From assembly GCA_022703505.1 (NCBI GenBank), contig JAKLDN010000004.1, positions 186,001 through 250,000 on the forward strand: DNA of 64,000 bases, read 5' to 3'. A model generated the notes under the pieces. That model worked only from the letters and a program-made list of their open reading frames with translations, was not told where the DNA came from and did not search any database. Below are positions 57,013-64,000 of this stretch, one piece after another. Position 1 is the first letter of the stretch. Each line of letters begins with the position of its first letter. Both the position numbers and the translations under genes were made by a program. Source of the DNA: Spirochaetota bacterium (GTDB taxonomy: Bacteria; Spirochaetota; Spirochaetia; Treponematales; UBA12059).

Positions 57013-58368
57013 CTATTTCAGGTATCCCAGCCATCGGCCCTGCTGGTCGATCATCCGGTCCACCATCGCGCGGATGCCCCGGACCTGATGCACCACGGGA
57101 TTGGCCAGCAGGGCCTGGACCACAAGATCCTTCCTGCCCCGGATCACGGCCTCCGCGGTCAGGTCGTAGACCCCCGTGTAATTCCGGAGAAGGGCCAGGT
57201 ATCCCTTGGGCAGGCCGGAAACCTTCATCCCCGTCACGCCCCGCCGGTCCACGACGGCCGGTACCTCCACGGCGATCCAGGAAGGCAGATCCTCCAGCAG
57301 GCCGTCGTTGAGCACGTTCACCGCGGATTCCCGGAAACCGGTCCCCCCCAGGATACCGTCGATGATCGGGACGACCCTCTCCATGGTCTGGAGGCGGATC
57401 TCCGGCTTCACCGGCTGGGTCAGCATCGCCCGGTAATAGTCGTAGAAGTCCAGGATGCCCCGATGGTCCACCACGTCCCATGCCCAACCCAGGTATTCCC
57501 CGAAGTGGCTGTCCGTGGTGATCGGGAGGAGCCCGTAGTTCTCAAGCATGAACTCCACGAGCCTACGATCCGCCCATTCGAATCGGCTCGTGCGGTCCGC
57601 GATCTCCTTTTCGAACTGCTCGTGGCCGGTCAGGACCCCGGTACTCAGGAAGTCTCCGTATACGTCGCTGTAGCCCGGCTCGCGAAGGAAAAACTCCCGG
57701 GCGCGCTTCCTCACCTCGGGATACAGGTCCTTGCCGGTCGCGGCCTCGGTAAGCTCGATCATGCAGCTGAAGTGGTTGAGCCCGGCGGCGGTGAAGCTCA
57801 AGTCCCTCTCGTCCATGCCCAACATCCGGGGAAGCCATCGGGAAAGCCAGCCTATCTCGTGGCAGAGCCCCACGAACCGCGCCTCGGGGAACGCCCGTTT
57901 CACCGTCGTCACGATGGCCGTCATGGGGTTGGAATAGTTGAATATCCAGGCCTCCGGACAGAGCTCCACGGCGTCCCGGACTATCTCCAGGATCACGGGG
58001 ACGATGCGAAGCGCGTGGAACACCCCTCCGGGCCCCCCGTTCTCGCCGTAGACCTGCCGGAACCCGTACTGGAGGGGGATCTTCCAGTCCTCGTCCCAGA
58101 GCTGGAACCGGTTGCCCACCTCGATGGAGGAGATGATGAATCGGGCCCCCCGGAAGGCGGTCCGGCGGTCCGTCGTCGCGCTTACCGTGTACTTGAGGTC
58201 GTTCTTGCGGATGAAATCCCGGGCCGTCTTGAGAACCCCCTCCAGGGACTGCGCGTTGATGTCCAGGAGGACGATTTCGCTACCCTCCAGGGCGCCGCTG
58301 CAGAAGATATCCCCGAGGGTCCCGTGGCCGAACTGGGCGCTTCCCGCCCCGACCAGTACGATTTTCAT
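57013..58368 (-). CDS. GH4 glycosidase, probable alpha-galacturonidase (LplD-like)
   Basis: 451 residues. The NAD-binding opening is MKIVLVGAGSAQFGHG. The Mn and NAD segment IFNYSNPMTAIVT and the active-site motif LCHEIGWLSRW are present. In GH4, CHEV/CHEI is reported for alpha-galacturonidases (TM0752, B. subtilis LplD), while other motifs mark alpha-galactosidases, alpha-glucuronidases and phospho-glucosidases. The enzyme needs NAD+, Mn2+ and reducing conditions and acts in the cytoplasm. The gene order SBP-permease-permease-GH4 matches lplABCD. Start at 58368; length usual for the family. Confidence 0.9.
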   Translation of the reverse strand: MKIVLVGAGSAQFGHGTLGDIFCSGALEGSEIVLLDINAQSLEGVLKTARDFIRKNDLKYTVSATTDRRTAFRGARFIISSIEVGNRFQLWDEDWKIPLQYGFRQVYGENGGPGGVFHALRIVPVILEIVRDAVELCPEAWIFNYSNPMTAIVTTVKRAFPEARFVGLCHEIGWLSRWLPRMLGMDERDLSFTAAGLNHFSCMIELTEAATGKDLYPEVRKRAREFFLREPGYSDVYGDFLSTGVLTGHEQFEKEIADRTSRFEWADRRLVEFMLENYGLLPITTDSHFGEYLGWAWDVVDHRGILDFYDYYRAMLTQPVKPEIRLQTMERVVPIIDGILGGTGFRESAVNVLNDGLLEDLPSWIAVEVPAVVDRRGVTGMKVSGLPKGYLALLRNYTGVYDLTAEAVIRGRKDLVVQALLANPVVHQVRGIRAMVDRMIDQQGRWLGYLK

Positions 58369-58424
58369 GGCTTGATGCTCCTTGACCTTCCCGGCCCACC
58401 GTGGGCGGCGGGCCGCGACGTCGG

Positions 58425-59312
58425 CTATTTTATGGAACCTTCCAGCATGCCCTTGATGATATAGCGCTGGGCGAACAAATATAGAAGGACGACCGGGATG
58501 ATTGCAATGAGGGTCGACGTGAGGATGAGATCCCATTGCTTCAGGTAGGCGCCCGCGAAGGCCGTCACCGCGATGGGTATCGTCTGAACCACCCCGTTCG
58601 ATCCGAGCACGAGCAGGGGTAAAAGGTAATCGTTCCAGATCCAGATCCCGTTCAGGATCATGACCGTCACGATGATGGGCTTGAGAAGGGGAAACACGAT
58701 TTCGAAGAAGATGCGGGCCCGTCCGCAACCGTCGATGGTCGCGGCTTCCTCCAGCTCGTAGGGTATGTTCTTGATGAAACCGTGGAACACGAAGATCGAC
58801 AGCGGCGCCCCGAAGCCCAGGTACGCGAAGACGATGCCCGGAACGGTCCCCAGAAGCCGGATTCCGGCGAAATCCCCCATGACCCGCATCCATCGCACCA
58901 GGGGATACATGAGAACCTGGAAGGGTATGACCATGGCCGCCACGAAGGCCATGAACAGGGCCGTCGACCAGGCCGTCCGGTTCCGGACGAGCACCCAAGC
59001 CGCCATGGAGGAGAACAGGATGATCACCACCAGGGACAGGGCCGTGATGACCGTGCTGTCCGCGAAGGCCCCGAGGTAGTCGACCGTGGGATTCCGGAAA
59101 ATGAGGGAGACGTTCTCGAAAAGCTGACTCCAATCCGCGGGCCAGGCGACGGCGTTGAAAATGATCTCCCGGGAAGTCTTGGCGGAGTTCAGGACCACGA
59201 GCGCGAAGGGGAACATGAACAGCAGGAACAGCAGGAAGGTGATGAGCTCGAGGGCGGGGATGCCCGCCGGTCCGCTCCTCCCGGTCCGCGGCGACGTTCG
59301 CGAGGGGGTCAT
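58425..59312 (-). CDS. Carbohydrate ABC transporter permease (MalG type)
   Basis: 295 residues from the ATG at 59312, which overlaps the upstream permease stop (TGATG); a GTG at 59315 is an alternative. Six membrane helices. The ATPase-contact EAA motif reads YELEEAATIDGCGRARIFFEIVFPL. Together with the preceding permease and the binding lipoprotein it imports a mono- or disaccharide. No ATPase gene is in the operon, so a shared MsmX-type subunit is probably used. Confidence 0.92.
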   Translation of the reverse strand: MTPSRTSPRTGRSGPAGIPALELITFLLFLLFMFPFALVVLNSAKTSREIIFNAVAWPADWSQLFENVSLIFRNPTVDYLGAFADSTVITALSLVVIILFSSMAAWVLVRNRTAWSTALFMAFVAAMVIPFQVLMYPLVRWMRVMGDFAGIRLLGTVPGIVFAYLGFGAPLSIFVFHGFIKNIPYELEEAATIDGCGRARIFFEIVFPLLKPIIVTVMILNGIWIWNDYLLPLLVLGSNGVVQTIPIAVTAFAGAYLKQWDLILTSTLIAIIPVVLLYLFAQRYIIKGMLEGSIK

Positions 59313-60199
59313 CACATCTCCACCTCTTTCTTCTTGTTGATGGAGACCTGGATCAGGGCCACGACAACCAGGGAGACGAACAATACGACCGCCTTGGCCT
59401 GGGCCTCCGCCATGCGGTTGGCGGTCGCCGTATTGAAGATGTTCATCGCCAGAAGCTGGCTGGCCTTTACCGGCTGGTCCAGGAACCTGGTGGCGGGCCC
59501 CCCGTTCGTTAGCGTGAAGTTCATGTCGAACTGCTTGAACGAGGTCGTCAAGGTGAGGAACAGGGATATCGTGAAGGCGTTGGCCATCATGGGGATGAGG
59601 ATCTTGAAGACCCGGGTGAGGTACCCGGCCCCGTCGACGGTCGCCGCCTCCATAAGGGAAGCCGGTATGCTCTGGATTGCCGCGATATAGATTAGCATGA
59701 TGTATCCGGCATACTGCCAGGTGTTCACCGCGGACATGGCCCAGATGACGCTGCCCGACCGGCTGAGGAAGGAGGACTGGAGGAACTCCAGGGATAGGGC
59801 CTCGCCCAGGTCGACCAGGATGCTGTTCAGGATGAACTGCCAGATGTAGCCCAGGACGATGCCGCCGATCAGGTAGGGCACGAAGAACCCCGCACGGAAG
59901 AAATTCCGGAACCGGATCCGGCTAGTCACGATGAGGGAAAGGACGAAACTGACCACGTTGACCAGGACGACGTTGATGAGGGTATACCCCATGGTGGCCA
60001 GGAAGGAGTAGATGAAGTCCGGGGCCGAGAACAAGCTCCGGAAATTCTCGAGCCCCACGAACGCCACGTCCGGGTTGACCCCGTTCCAATCGGTCATGGA
60101 GTAATAGAGGCCCAGGAAGAACGGGATGATGATGATCATCACGAAGGCGAAGACGCACGGCGCGAGAAAGAGAACGTTCACCAGGGTATTCTTGCGCAT
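59312..60199 (-). CDS. Carbohydrate ABC transporter permease (MalF type)
   Basis: 295 residues from the ATG at 60199, preceded by AAGGAGG; a frame extended to 60298 would add 33 charged residues before the Shine-Dalgarno and is unlikely. Six membrane helices, beginning VLFLAPCVFAFVMIIIIPFF. The EAA motif reads ASLMEAATVDGAGYLTRVF. Pairs with the downstream MalG-like permease; the overlap of stop and start codons couples their translation. Confidence 0.92.
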   Translation of the reverse strand: MRKNTLVNVLFLAPCVFAFVMIIIIPFFLGLYYSMTDWNGVNPDVAFVGLENFRSLFSAPDFIYSFLATMGYTLINVVLVNVVSFVLSLIVTSRIRFRNFFRAGFFVPYLIGGIVLGYIWQFILNSILVDLGEALSLEFLQSSFLSRSGSVIWAMSAVNTWQYAGYIMLIYIAAIQSIPASLMEAATVDGAGYLTRVFKILIPMMANAFTISLFLTLTTSFKQFDMNFTLTNGGPATRFLDQPVKASQLLAMNIFNTATANRMAEAQAKAVVLFVSLVVVALIQVSINKKKEVEM

Positions 60200-60294
60200 C
60201 AAGGTGCCCTCCTTCGCTTCCTCCGTCGGTTCCCGGAGGCCGGGGACCGACCGGCGGGTTCGATCGTCCCGCCGTCGGCCTCCCGGACGGATGC

Positions 60295-61575
60295 TCACTT
60301 CATGCCGGGCAATCCGGCGATCGCCTTCTTCATGTCCGCTATGAACTGGGAGAGGTTGTTCGGGTTCTGCGCGAACAGGTCGTACACGGGCGCGAAGACG
60401 TTCTGGCCGGCGCCGTCGGGAAGCATCCCGAAGAAGACGCCGTAGTTGCCGCCGCGGGCGTTGGCCGCCATCAGTTCCTGGCTGAGCTGGCCGCTGGGCT
60501 TGAGGGTTACGGACTTGAACGCGGGGATCATGCCCGCCTTGTTGACCATGTAGTCGTGCCCTTCCGGCGTGGTCGCCATGGCGGCCAGGAAGGCTTTCGC
60601 GGCCTGGGCGTTCGGGCTCTTGCTGTTCACGACGTACCAGCTGGGGGCGAACAGATACAGGCCCTTCTCCTCGGTGTCCAGGAACGCGTGGGGCGCGTAT
60701 CCGATCTTGAAGGTCACGCCCAGCTGCTTGAGATTGGGATCCACCCAGTTCCCCTGGTGGAGAAACGCCGTCTTGCCCTGGGCGAACGCCCCGACCTGGT
60801 CGTCGTAGCTGCCGTTCAGGAGGATGTTCCGGTCCGCGTATTTGAAGAGGAGCTGCACGTACTTGGCGTACTGGGTGAACCGGGGCTCGTCCATCTCCCC
60901 CTTGAGGGCCTTCTGGATCACGCTGGTGTCATCGAACGGCAGCCCGCCGCCCCAGTAGCAGGCCAGGTTGTGCTGGCCGGCCACCCACCACATCCCCCCC
61001 GCCACGGAGGCGGCCATGGAAACGGGGGCGGATATCCCGAGCTCCTTTTTCTTCGCGTCCAGGGTCTTGAAGGCCTTTTCGTAGGCCGCGCGCGTCGTCA
61101 GGGACGCGGGATCGATGCCCGCCTTGGCCAGGATGTCCGCATTATACGCGAGCCCGTATCCCTCGATGGCGACGGGGAATCCCAGGACCTTGCCGTCCAC
61201 CTTGAAGGCCAGGTCGGTGTCCTTGACCCAGGGTTCGGCGCTTAGATCCGCGATGTAGTCCTTCCAGACCTCGTAGTGCCCCCGGCCCTCGATCTGGAAG
61301 ATGTCCGGCATCTGGCCGGCCTGGGACTTGGCCTTCAACGCTCCGCCGTAATCGCCGCCCCCGCCCAAGGTCTCTACCTTGACGGTGACGCCGGGGTGGG
61401 CCGCCGAATAGGACGCCGCGTAGCCGTCCAGGGCGTCCTTGATCTCGACCTTGAGCTGGAACATGTTGACGGTCACGTCCTGAGGTTTCGGAGCTTCCTT
61501 CTTGGCGCAGGAGGCCGTCATAAGTATGGCAAGCGCCAGCCCTGCCGCTGCGAGCGTGGAAACCGCTTTCTTCAT
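60295..61575 (-). CDS. Carbohydrate ABC transporter substrate-binding lipoprotein
   Basis: 426 residues. Signal peptide with lipobox LMTASC (Cys23), so it is a membrane-anchored lipoprotein. The mature part has the family-1 extracellular sugar-binding features (GALKAKSQAGQMPDIFQIEG, ILAKAGIDPASLTTRAAYEK, GWVDP-like GNWVDPNLKQLGV). It is the first gene of the galacturonide-type operon, with a palindromic operator at 61641 and promoter at 61665. The strong GGAGG before the ATG and high expression potential fit a binding protein. Confidence 0.9.
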   Translation of the reverse strand: MKKAVSTLAAAGLALAILMTASCAKKEAPKPQDVTVNMFQLKVEIKDALDGYAASYSAAHPGVTVKVETLGGGGDYGGALKAKSQAGQMPDIFQIEGRGHYEVWKDYIADLSAEPWVKDTDLAFKVDGKVLGFPVAIEGYGLAYNADILAKAGIDPASLTTRAAYEKAFKTLDAKKKELGISAPVSMAASVAGGMWWVAGQHNLACYWGGGLPFDDTSVIQKALKGEMDEPRFTQYAKYVQLLFKYADRNILLNGSYDDQVGAFAQGKTAFLHQGNWVDPNLKQLGVTFKIGYAPHAFLDTEEKGLYLFAPSWYVVNSKSPNAQAAKAFLAAMATTPEGHDYMVNKAGMIPAFKSVTLKPSGQLSQELMAANARGGNYGVFFGMLPDGAGQNVFAPVYDLFAQNPNNLSQFIADMKKAIAGLPGMK

Positions 61576-61640
61576 TTTCCTCCCCCTTTTGGTCCTTTCG
61601 GGCCTGCATGGCCGCGTCCGCGAATTCGCGGTCCACGGGT

Positions 61641-61658
61641 AGGTGTTTCGCAACACCT
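61641..61658. promoter_or_regulatory. LacI-type operator of the GH4 operon
   Basis: AGGTGTTTCGCAACACCT, an 18-bp palindrome with a central CG and one asymmetric pair. It lies at about +1 to +18 relative to the start predicted from the promoter at 61665. The operon's LacI gene (55954) is the obvious candidate regulator. Confidence 0.75.
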
Positions 61659-61664
61659 GTTTCA

Positions 61665-61692
61665 ATTGTAGCACCAGGCCCGGGGGTGTCAA
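61665..61692 (-). promoter_or_regulatory. Sigma-70-type promoter of the GH4 operon
   Basis: On the minus strand TTGACA (61687-61692), a 16-nt spacer and TACAAT (61665-61670). Transcription from near 61658 gives a leader of about 83 nt. Confidence 0.85.
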
Positions 61693-61827
61693 GAAAAAGA
61701 AGGCCGTATCGGGAAGAATCGGCGTATATCTTCCCTACGGACCAGGAAGGAAAGTCGAGATTGGGAATAATGGAGATCCGGACTCCGGGTTCGGACTCTC
61801 TAGCTTCTCCGGGAAATGCGGAGCCGC

Positions 61828-62676
61828 TCAGATCGCGGCGTATTCCGCGAAGGAGGCCTGCTCCCGGAGCTTGGTGAGGGCGCGCTTCTCGATCTGCCGC
61901 ACCGTCTCCGGAGAGATCCCCAGCTCCGAGCCGATCTGCTTGAGGGTGTAGCGCTCTCCGCCGAAGAACTCGAAGCGGTAGAGCAGGATGCGCCGCTCCT
62001 TCTCCAGGAGGAGTTCCAGCATCCGCAGTACCTTCTCCCGGGCGCAGACCTCGTCCAGCTGGCGGGAGGGTTCGTAGGTGGTGTCCTCCACGATGTCGAT
62101 CACCGAGCCGGAGTCGTCGCCGTCCTCGGCGTCCAGGGAGACCATGCTTCCCGACATCTCCAGCACGGAGTTGACGGACTCCTCGGACACCCGGAGGTCC
62201 CGGGCGATCTCGGCGCTGGTGGGTTCGGTCTGGAGGGTCTGGGTGAGGGCGTTGTAGGTCCGCTGGATCCGCTTGAGGAGCTCCTCCTTGCGGTGGGGAA
62301 GACGGATGGCCCGGCGGCTGTTGACCAGGGACCGCGTGATGGCCTGCTTGATCCACCAGGACGCGTAGGTGGAAAACCGCACGTTCCGGCGGTCGTCGAA
62401 CTTCTCGGCGGCCTTTATGAGGCCCATGTTGCCTTCCTGGATCAGGTCGATGAGGGGGACGTCGTAGGCGGAGAAGGTCCGGGCGATCTTGACGACCAGC
62501 CGGAGGTTGGCCTCGATCAGGCGTCCGCGGGCCTCCTCGTCCCCTCCCCGGATCCGCCGCGCAAGCTCGCGCTCCTCCTCCGCCGTGAGGAGGGGAATGG
62601 TCTTGATCTTGCCGTAGTACGAGCGGAGGCTGTCGTCGGGATCCGCGGCATGGGTCTTGCTAATCGTGGTACTCAT
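61828..62676 (-). CDS. Group-2 sigma-70-family sigma factor (RpoS/SigA-like)
   Basis: 282 residues from the ATG at 62676. Region 1.2 starts at DSLRSYYGKIKTIPLLTAEEE, region 2 has IEANLRLVVKIARTFSAYDVP, DLIQEGNMGLIKAAEKFD and RFSTYASWWIKQAITRSL, and region 4 ends with LKQIGSELGISPETVRQIEKRAL. It lacks the long region 1.1 and non-conserved insert of spirochaetal housekeeping RpoD, so it is a small alternative sigma, similar in size to Borrelia RpoS. A sigma-54 promoter lies 14 nt before the ATG. Confidence 0.9.
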   Translation of the reverse strand: MSTTISKTHAADPDDSLRSYYGKIKTIPLLTAEEERELARRIRGGDEEARGRLIEANLRLVVKIARTFSAYDVPLIDLIQEGNMGLIKAAEKFDDRRNVRFSTYASWWIKQAITRSLVNSRRAIRLPHRKEELLKRIQRTYNALTQTLQTEPTSAEIARDLRVSEESVNSVLEMSGSMVSLDAEDGDDSGSVIDIVEDTTYEPSRQLDEVCAREKVLRMLELLLEKERRILLYRFEFFGGERYTLKQIGSELGISPETVRQIEKRALTKLREQASFAEYAAI

Positions 62677-62689
62677 CGTACCAGTATAT

Positions 62690-62707
62690 ATGCAGGTTGC
62701 GTGCCAA
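62690..62707 (-). promoter_or_regulatory. Sigma-54 (RpoN) promoter of the group-2 sigma gene
   Basis: On the minus strand TTGGCACGCAACCTGCAT matches TGGCACG-N4-TTGC with exactly 10 nt between GG and GC. The start of transcription would be near 62680, only about 4 nt from the ATG at 62676. The upstream in-frame ATG at 62736 lies on the far side of the promoter and is rejected. Confidence 0.75.
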
Positions 62708-62867
62708 GTTTTATTCGACAGGTGAGCCGAAAACATTTCTTTGTATGGAATAGAGTTATCGTCTATATATCACGGAGGGGGCAGGAATTCAAGAAAAACC
62801 GTATGTTTTTTTAGACTTTAGGCGTTCACGGGCGTATAAAAAAGTACAAGGGTGGGGGGGCCCTGGG

Positions 62868-62996
62868 TCAATTCGGAGCGGAGGAGTCGACGGCGGAACC
62901 CTGGACGGTGCGGGGGCCCCGCTGTTCCGACGGGTATTCGCGGATGAAGGTGAATACGGCGAAGATCGTAATGACCACGATGACCAGTTTCCGCAT
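62868..62996 (-). CDS. Small membrane protein, 42 residues
   Basis: An ATG at 62996 follows GGAGGAAGT, an excellent ribosome binding site. The product has one hydrophobic helix at the N-terminus (LVIVVITIFAVFTFI) and a polar tail (REYPSEQRGPRTVQGSAVDS and on). It lies 64 nt downstream of the LysM-M23 gene on the same strand, so it is likely co-transcribed. Function unknown; it may be an envelope-associated peptide. Confidence 0.65.
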   Translation of the reverse strand: MRKLVIVVITIFAVFTFIREYPSEQRGPRTVQGSAVDSSAPN

Positions 62997-63060
62997 ACTT
63001 CCTCCCGAACCGTATCGCATACTACCGTCGAAGCGCCCGCACGTCAATGAAGGAACAGGG

Positions 63061-64000
63061 CTACTTGAGGAGTTTAAGGGGGTCCACGGCGCTCCCCCGC
63101 TTGAATACCGAGAAATGCAGGTGGGGTCCGGTGCTGTATCCCGTGGTGCCCACGGATCCCAGGGCGGCCCCCTGCCGCACCGTCGTCCCGCGCTTCACGG
63201 AAACCTTGCTCAGGTGGGCGTAGAGGGTCTGGTAGGAATCCGGGTGGGTCAGGATCACGTAGTTGCCGTAGATCGCGTTGTAGCCCGTGTCCGCGACCCG
63301 GCCGTCCATGGCGGCCTTGACGGGGGTACCCTCGGGGGCGACGATGTCGATGGCGTTGTGGAACTGGCGGATCCCCGTGAAGGGATTCGGGCGATACCCG
63401 AAGGGCGAGCTCAGGGAACCCCGAACCGGCCACGCCACCAGCTCCCCCAGGGCCTTTTTAAGCTCCGTCGCGGACATCCGGGCTCCGGGGATGAAGAGGG
63501 ACTGGCCGGGCCGGATCACGGAGGATCCCAGGTCGTTGGCGTCCAGGATGGCCGTAGCTCCGACCCCGTACCGGGCCGCCACGGAACCCACGGATTCGCC
63601 CCGGGCCACCACGTGCACGATCCCGGAGAGGTTGGGAATCCGGAGCCGGGTTCCGGCCCGGATCCGGCGGGCGTCGGAGATCCCGTTCATGCTGATGAGG
63701 GCGTCCAGGCTGACTCCGTGGCGGGCGGCTATGGAGGACAGGGCATCGCCGGGCCGGACCACGTAGGTCGAAACGGACAGGGTCAGAGGCAGGGAAGGCA
63801 TGTCGATCCCGGTACCCGCATCCCCCGGCTCCCCGAGCTCGGGGGAGACGAAGCGGGAAAGGATTTCGTGGGAGGAAACCTCTTCATGCAGGGTCATCCG
63901 GGCCGGAGGGCGGTATCCCGCCGAAATCCCGCCCGCGGCCCCGAAGGCCGCCAGGACCGTCAGGATGCCCGCCCCGGCGATCCCGGCGGACCGCGCCGAA
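63061..64000 (-). CDS. LysM-M23 peptidoglycan-binding peptidase-like envelope protein (5' end outside window)
   Basis: The reading frame stays open to the window edge. The visible part has a membrane-like helix at its start (AGIAGAGILTVLAAFGAAGG), two LysM domains (about TYVVRPGDALSSIAARHGVS and HVVARGESVGSVAARYGVG), then an M23 domain. Zinc ligands are H and D in FHNAIDIVAPEGTPV and the last H in GPHLHFSVF. It should act on or bind peptidoglycan at the inner membrane, in growth or division. An internal ATG at 63897 is not the true start. Confidence 0.88.
   Translation of the reverse strand, partial: SARSAGIAGAGILTVLAAFGAAGGISAGYRPPARMTLHEEVSSHEILSRFVSPELGEPGDAGTGIDMPSLPLTLSVSTYVVRPGDALSSIAARHGVSLDALISMNGISDARRIRAGTRLRIPNLSGIVHVVARGESVGSVAARYGVGATAILDANDLGSSVIRPGQSLFIPGARMSATELKKALGELVAWPVRGSLSSPFGYRPNPFTGIRQFHNAIDIVAPEGTPVKAAMDGRVADTGYNAIYGNYVILTHPDSYQTLYAHLSKVSVKRGTTVRQGAALGSVGTTGYSTGPHLHFSVFKRGSAVDPLKLLK

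Noticed and set aside
61828-62736. ATG at 62736 as the sigma-factor start
   Set aside because: It lies upstream of the sigma-54 promoter and would add 20 atypical residues.

Overview
The window reads as chromosome from a high-GC, free-living, saccharolytic spirochaete (Spirochaetales, Treponemataceae/Spirochaetaceae-like). I infer this from a PlzA-type PilZ receptor, split glycine decarboxylase, CarD, a short AlaS without its C-terminal domain, a non-membrane MCP beside CheD, RNase Y with YmdB, and a small group-2 sigma factor with a sigma-54 promoter, as for rpoS in Borrelia. The genus cannot be fixed. There is no rRNA, tRNA, CRISPR array, phage or insertion sequence.

Layout. 1-9023: a PAS-GAF sensor (partial), SpoU rRNA methylase, CDF metal exporter, Ada, a GRP-type sugar transporter, two Hsp20 genes behind a sigma-54 promoter, glmS and carD. 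9028-13470 (minus): a GPH sugar symporter, a TIR-like/ankyrin protein and a YihQ-like GH31 protein that has lost its predicted acid/base residue. 13667-19044: a sigma-54-controlled DUF2202 protein, a NitT/TauT-type ABC transporter, a UbiA prenyltransferase, a nucleotidyl cyclase and a copper chaperone with a CsoR-like operator. 19259-23625 (minus): the gcvT-H-PA-PB operon. 23794-27700 (minus): PilZ, TPR, phosphoesterase and GerMN genes. 28751-33627: an ornithine/lysine-type decarboxylase, RlpA, an aminotransferase and a two-domain FMN-binding protein. 33814-37359: galK, an MFS sugar carrier and cysE. 37356-42216 (minus): rny-ymdB-mcp-cheD. 42416-45673: an RRM protein, RluD and a DUF432-like/MscS pair. 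45853-50543 (minus): the tightly coupled operon folP-cdaA-cdaR-acpS-DUF2225-truA. 51290-55811 (minus): an HD-GYP protein, alaS and a histidine kinase. 55954-61692 (minus): a LacI-controlled operon that looks like alpha-galacturonide uptake and cleavage (ABC transporter plus GH4 with a CHEI motif). 61828-64000 (minus): a group-2 sigma factor, a 42-residue membrane peptide and a LysM-M23 envelope protein (partial).

What stands out is non-coding. Intergenic spaces carry several families of structured repeats. One is a double-hairpin element whose first stem is conserved, with a compensatory change in one copy, and whose second stem differs completely between four copies. Others are triple-hairpin clusters, a GAGCCGATTT palindrome, and two large inverted repeats built from short near-repeated words. 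Several of these supply the stop codon of the adjacent gene. Three near-consensus sigma-54 promoters suggest a stress regulon made of Hsp20, a ferritin-like protein and a second sigma factor. Several promoters sit only 4-12 nt from the start codon, which suggests leaderless mRNAs, and two genes (gcvT, folP) appear to start at CTG behind a strong Shine-Dalgarno.
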